From Cervus elaphus (taxonomy: Eukaryota > Chordata > Mammalia > Artiodactyla > Cervidae): DNA of 64,000 bases. The position numbers and the translations under genes are program-made. The notes below the pieces were generated by a model. That model did no database searches and had not been told where the DNA came from. It saw nothing but the letters and a program-made list of their open reading frames with translations. Of this stretch, positions 60,475 through 64,000 are shown piece after piece (the stretch's first letter is position 1; every line of letters starts with the position of its first letter). Location: contig NC_057817.1 of assembly GCF_910594005.1 (NCBI RefSeq), positions 26,761,001 to 26,825,000 on the forward strand, given 5' to 3'.

Positions 60475-63400
60475 CTATTCGGTGTAATCTCCCTCATTTT
60501 CATCTTCACCATCAATGGCGAGAGCAGCATATTTGCTTGCAGAACTGAACTTCTGTAACAGACAAGATAGATAAGGCCTTGAACTCTCACAGCAAAACCC
60601 AAGGACCAGGATACTGCGGCAGATGGGAGGTGGATGTCCAGACCACACCCACTCATTTGCTTATCGGGCTTTTCTGATGGAGCTGTAGCTGGGGAGAGTT
60701 GATTGGAGGCAGGTGTGTTCTTATGGAAGGCATACATCACCTTTTATCTTGAAGAGGGGATCAGAGTAGTGAAAGGTAGAATGAAGGAAAAAAGCTAGCC
60801 TAAGCTTTTTTCACTATTTCAAACAAGCAGCAATACCCACTATCAACCACTCTATTTGCAGCATGTACAGAATTTCAGTGGTGAAAGTGGGTCACAGGAA
60901 GTTGAGGAAGTCTTTGACACTCACCGAGGCTGGATTTTCTTCAGCTTTCTTTGGCTCAGGTGCAGATCTGGAGTCGTGATCCTTTTTGCCATCTTTCCTG
61001 CAGAGACAGAAATACCTTTAGGAGAGGACTCTCCCAACACCCACAAACAGTTTTCAGATACTGATAGGCACATCCAGTCAACAATTTTGGCTATCTGGAC
61101 TTTTTGGAATTTCTAGATTCTCAGAATTGTAACTGACTATATTGGCTGACTTTAACAGGTTCACAGTGGGAACTGGCAATGCTTGAAGAACTTAATTACA
61201 AAGAGACAGCTATCTAGCATCAGGTCAGAGATTAGAAATGAAGAAAGGACATGCATACCTGTCTGACTCCTTCCAGTGGTCTTTGTTCCCTCCATCTCCC
61301 GGACCACGGCTGGAGTTCCCACTTTGGCCTTTTGGGGCACTTACCCCATCTATTTTATTTTCATCTGTTTGAGGGGCACAAAAATAAATGGAAGTCAAGG
61401 AAAATAAACACTCCCACTCTCAGGTTTCCCTTAAGCTGAAGAGAAGTGTGCCCAAAGGTACTGAGGGAAATGAAAACTACCTCTGATCTAGACTTCGTTC
61501 CTAAGCCCTTCTTCCATGTCCTCTGTATCAGTCACACACCCTAAATAAGATCCACTAAAAATTTCCGCTGTGTGGTTAACGCCATCATGAAAAGCAAAGT
61601 GGAAATAAGGACTATGACGCCGTGTAGTGACCTTGGCCTTGCAGATGGCGACATTTCTAATCTGGACCAAGCATGTCAATTTCCTCTCCACCCCCTTTTC
61701 TTTCCCTTTTCAAAGAAATGTTCTATCAGGAAAGGGCAGGGCTCAACGTTTTCTCCAAACAAGCCACTCCTGCCCTCTACTGGCAAGAAAAGGCAGACAA
61801 CCAACTTTTAACAACAACAAAAAAGGTGCAAAATACAATCAAGTTCAGTATTTTCCAGTTCCTCTATTTTTTTTTTTTTTTTTTAAATTTAGGTCTCTAT
61901 CTTGGCAAATGGCCTACTTCCCTCTTGGCCTTACCTTTCCTTGATGATCCCTCCTCAGATGGTTGAGCTGGAACTACTTTCCCTCCACCACTAGAAAGAA
62001 AACATGTAATCACATTCATCAGCTTATCTTAGGAAAGGAACAGAAATGTCTATGTCAAGTGCAGTAAGTCTTACAGAAAAATAAAAACACAAACTTAATG
62101 TTTTTAAACATTATGGGAAAAGACAACAATTAGAGCAATTATGTGAACTTGACTAAGTGTCACATCCTTAGAATCATCATAGTCATGTTAGGTTAATCTT
62201 ATCCCTCTACTTTACAAATAAGAATCCTAAGACTAAGGGAAGTGACGTGACCCCCAAGGCCATAATGAGGCACTTGAGGGTTCTGATTTATAGTGTGTGC
62301 AGACTGAGTCACCAAAGTGATGTCAACCAGCTAGCAAACCTCCAGAAAACTGAACCACCGGCACACCACAGAATTTGCACTATGAGAGCCAAGATGGCAG
62401 AACTTATCAGATGCCATAAGGCCAGCACCCCAGAGGGCACCTTCCACCATGAGAAAACAGCACTGAAGAGTCTATAGCCAACCAACTGCCATGTTTCCAA
62501 GCTGACTCACCTTGTAGGGGACTGCTGCTCTGTGTCTGAGCTCTGAGATCGAGCAGGAGGGTTAGAACTTCGCTTCACCCAAGCATTCTCCTTTGGTGGA
62601 GGGGCTGGCATTACCTTTAGAGGCTGTTCAGGTTTGGGAGGCTTAGAAGTTGGAGACTGACAGTCTTCCTCTTTATTGGGGGTTTCATTTTCTAGAGACT
62701 TCTCACTCTCTCTTCTTCGTGCATCTGTGAGGTCAGAATAGGAAATTCAAAGCATCAGAAAAAAGGGCTTATTGATAATAATCTATTAGAACCTGAAGAG
62801 TGGAAAATGGTCCACATCCAAGTATACTGCTTTCCATCATTATTCTTAAACACAGAGCTGAATTTGGCTCCCCACAGATAAAATAGTATTGTTTTTTCCT
62901 TAGATTATAAACTTTTTTGTTCTCAGTGTTAAAATGTTAGTACTTGATAAACATGTAGAAACACTCACAACAAAAAGTGATACAAGACTTTGGACTCCAC
63001 TCCTAGTACACTGGATGAGAATGTCTGTCATTGCAGGGGACACGGATCTGATTTCTGGTCTTGGAAGAGTCCACATTCCGTGGAGAAACAGCCCGTGTGC
63101 CACAACTACCAAAGCCCATCATCTAAAGCCTGGGCTCCGCAACGAGAAGTCTTTATGCATCATAACTGGAGAGCAGCCCCCTCTCTCCACAACTAGAGAA
63201 AGCCCACCTGCAGCAATGAAGACCCAGCACAACAACAACAAAGTGACACAAGAACCTAAGATGAGGGGACAAACCCAACAGTCAAGTGTACTTTTCAGTG
63301 GGAGGCTATTAAACTGATCAACTAAGTCACTTCTGGTACCCATTTCCCAGATTTTTTCAGAGCAGATATGAAAGTCAGACCAATCCATGATAACTCAAAT

Positions 63401-63609
63401 AAAGAGTCCATGACTAAATTTCATATTCCAAAGTCTGTGCATAATTTGGCTATGGATATGTTAGGTTATGGAAAAGGGCAATAATGAAATACCCACCCTG
63501 GTCTGACTTACTTCTGCCAGATGTGGCTGAGGTCCCAGTCTGTGATGACTCACTTCCTGTCCTCGATCGTTCCCGTTCCTGAGTTTCTTCACTTCGCCAG
63601 CTTGGGTGT
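60475..63609 (-). CDS. EIF4B: Eukaryotic translation initiation factor 4B, last six coding exons (partial)
   Basis: eIF4B stimulates the eIF4A helicase and mRNA binding to the 40S ribosome in the cytoplasm (family knowledge). Exons here: 63609-63512, 62724-62511, 61990-61935, 61364-61259, 60997-60925, 60552-60475. They total 625 bp and encode the last 207 residues in phase. The upstream RRM and DRYG-rich parts lie beyond 64000. Visible sequence includes HPSWRSEETQERERSR, GSESSQTGTSATSGR, ARRRESEKSLENETPNKEE, PPPKENAWVKRSSNPPARS, SSRGPGDGGNKDHWKESDR and KFSSASKYAALAIDGEDE. The Ser-rich arginine tract holds the region phosphorylated by S6K/RSK in the human protein. The C-terminus is EGDYTE, whereas I recall EGEDYAE in human. 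The exon at 61364-61259 contains an internal GTAAGT. Confidence 0.96.
62990..63245 (+). repeat. CHR-type SINE body (EIF4B intron)
   Basis: 'tgtgccacaactaccaaagc', 'cctgggctccgcaacgagaa', 'ctccacaactagagaaagcc' and 'gcagcaatgaagacccagca' with an (AAC)n tail. It is opposite to EIF4B. Confidence 0.85.
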
Positions 63610-64000
63610 CTGTATAAAAGAGATTTAACAAAATACATCACGTCCGGCTCAGTGATGGCTACCTTGGACCCATGCTGACCCCTCAAGAACTATCACTTTA
63701 TAAGTTTTATCGTGTTGGCTTTATCTGTGGGTGTATAACCTGTCTTTCTTGCTCAAACCATTTCAAAGTGGCAGACATTTAACACACTTGGGTTCTAAAT
63801 ACAAGTATCACTTGCTTCAAAGTTACCTTTATGCCACTTTACTTTTACAAAAAGACCCATATATGCTGCTGCTACTGGAAAGAAATCCTGAGGATTCTGC
63901 TTTTATAAAAAACATGAAAAGTGAAAACAGTTCAGTGTTGGTTTTGCAGCAAGCTTTTTATCTGTTAGCAAAACGTGTCCTAAAATAATTGCTTCTTTGA

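Overview
The window is ordinary single-copy nuclear DNA from a ruminant, most likely cattle or another bovid. It carries ruminant-type SINEs (Bov-tA and CHR families), a BovB LINE tail and L1 pieces among spliced vertebrate genes. Five protein-coding genes can be read exon by exon with GT/AG boundaries and consistent reading phase. On the + strand the order is SOAT2 (-), IGFBP6 (-), SPRYD3 (+), TNS2 (-), EIF4B (-, 3' part only). This is the human 12q13 order (EIF4B-TNS2-SPRYD3-IGFBP6-SOAT2) read from the opposite side; in cattle the block is expected on chromosome 5 (recalled, not checked).

Layout. 1-2640 is repeat-rich sequence downstream of SOAT2: two L1 pieces, nested CHR SINEs and a BovB tail. 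2660-12460 is SOAT2, 15 coding exons, 535 aa, the sterol O-acyltransferase of liver and gut. 12461-13735 is a short intergenic gap with a MIR. 13735-17751 is IGFBP6, four exons, 239 aa, with a CpG-rich first exon. 17752-24199 is a gap with unique sequence, then an L1 broken by a SINE, then the SPRYD3 CpG island. 24200-38105 is SPRYD3, 11 exons, 442 aa, two SPRY domains. SPRYD3 and TNS2 end tail-to-tail with about 0.25 kb between their poly(A) sites. 38350-51721 is TNS2 (tensin-2), 29 coding exons, 1409 aa, with C1, PTP-like, C2, SH2 and PTB domains; a second candidate first exon lies in a CpG island at about 54.4 kb. 54.8-58.4 kb is intergenic. 58.4-63.6 kb holds the last six coding exons and the long 3' UTR of EIF4B, whose 5' part lies beyond the window.

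The genes do not form a pathway. They cover cholesterol ester synthesis, IGF-II binding, a little-studied SPRY protein, focal adhesion/insulin signalling and translation initiation.

I found no undescribed biological system. The points most worth a second look are: a diverged duplication of about 80-100 bp in IGFBP6 intron 1; the overlapping start codons of SPRYD3; a promoter-like cluster inside TNS2; the alternative TNS2 first exon; and a consensus splice donor inside an EIF4B coding exon. Exon edges come from reading the sequence and from remembered human proteins. No alignment or database search was run. Repeat edges are approximate.
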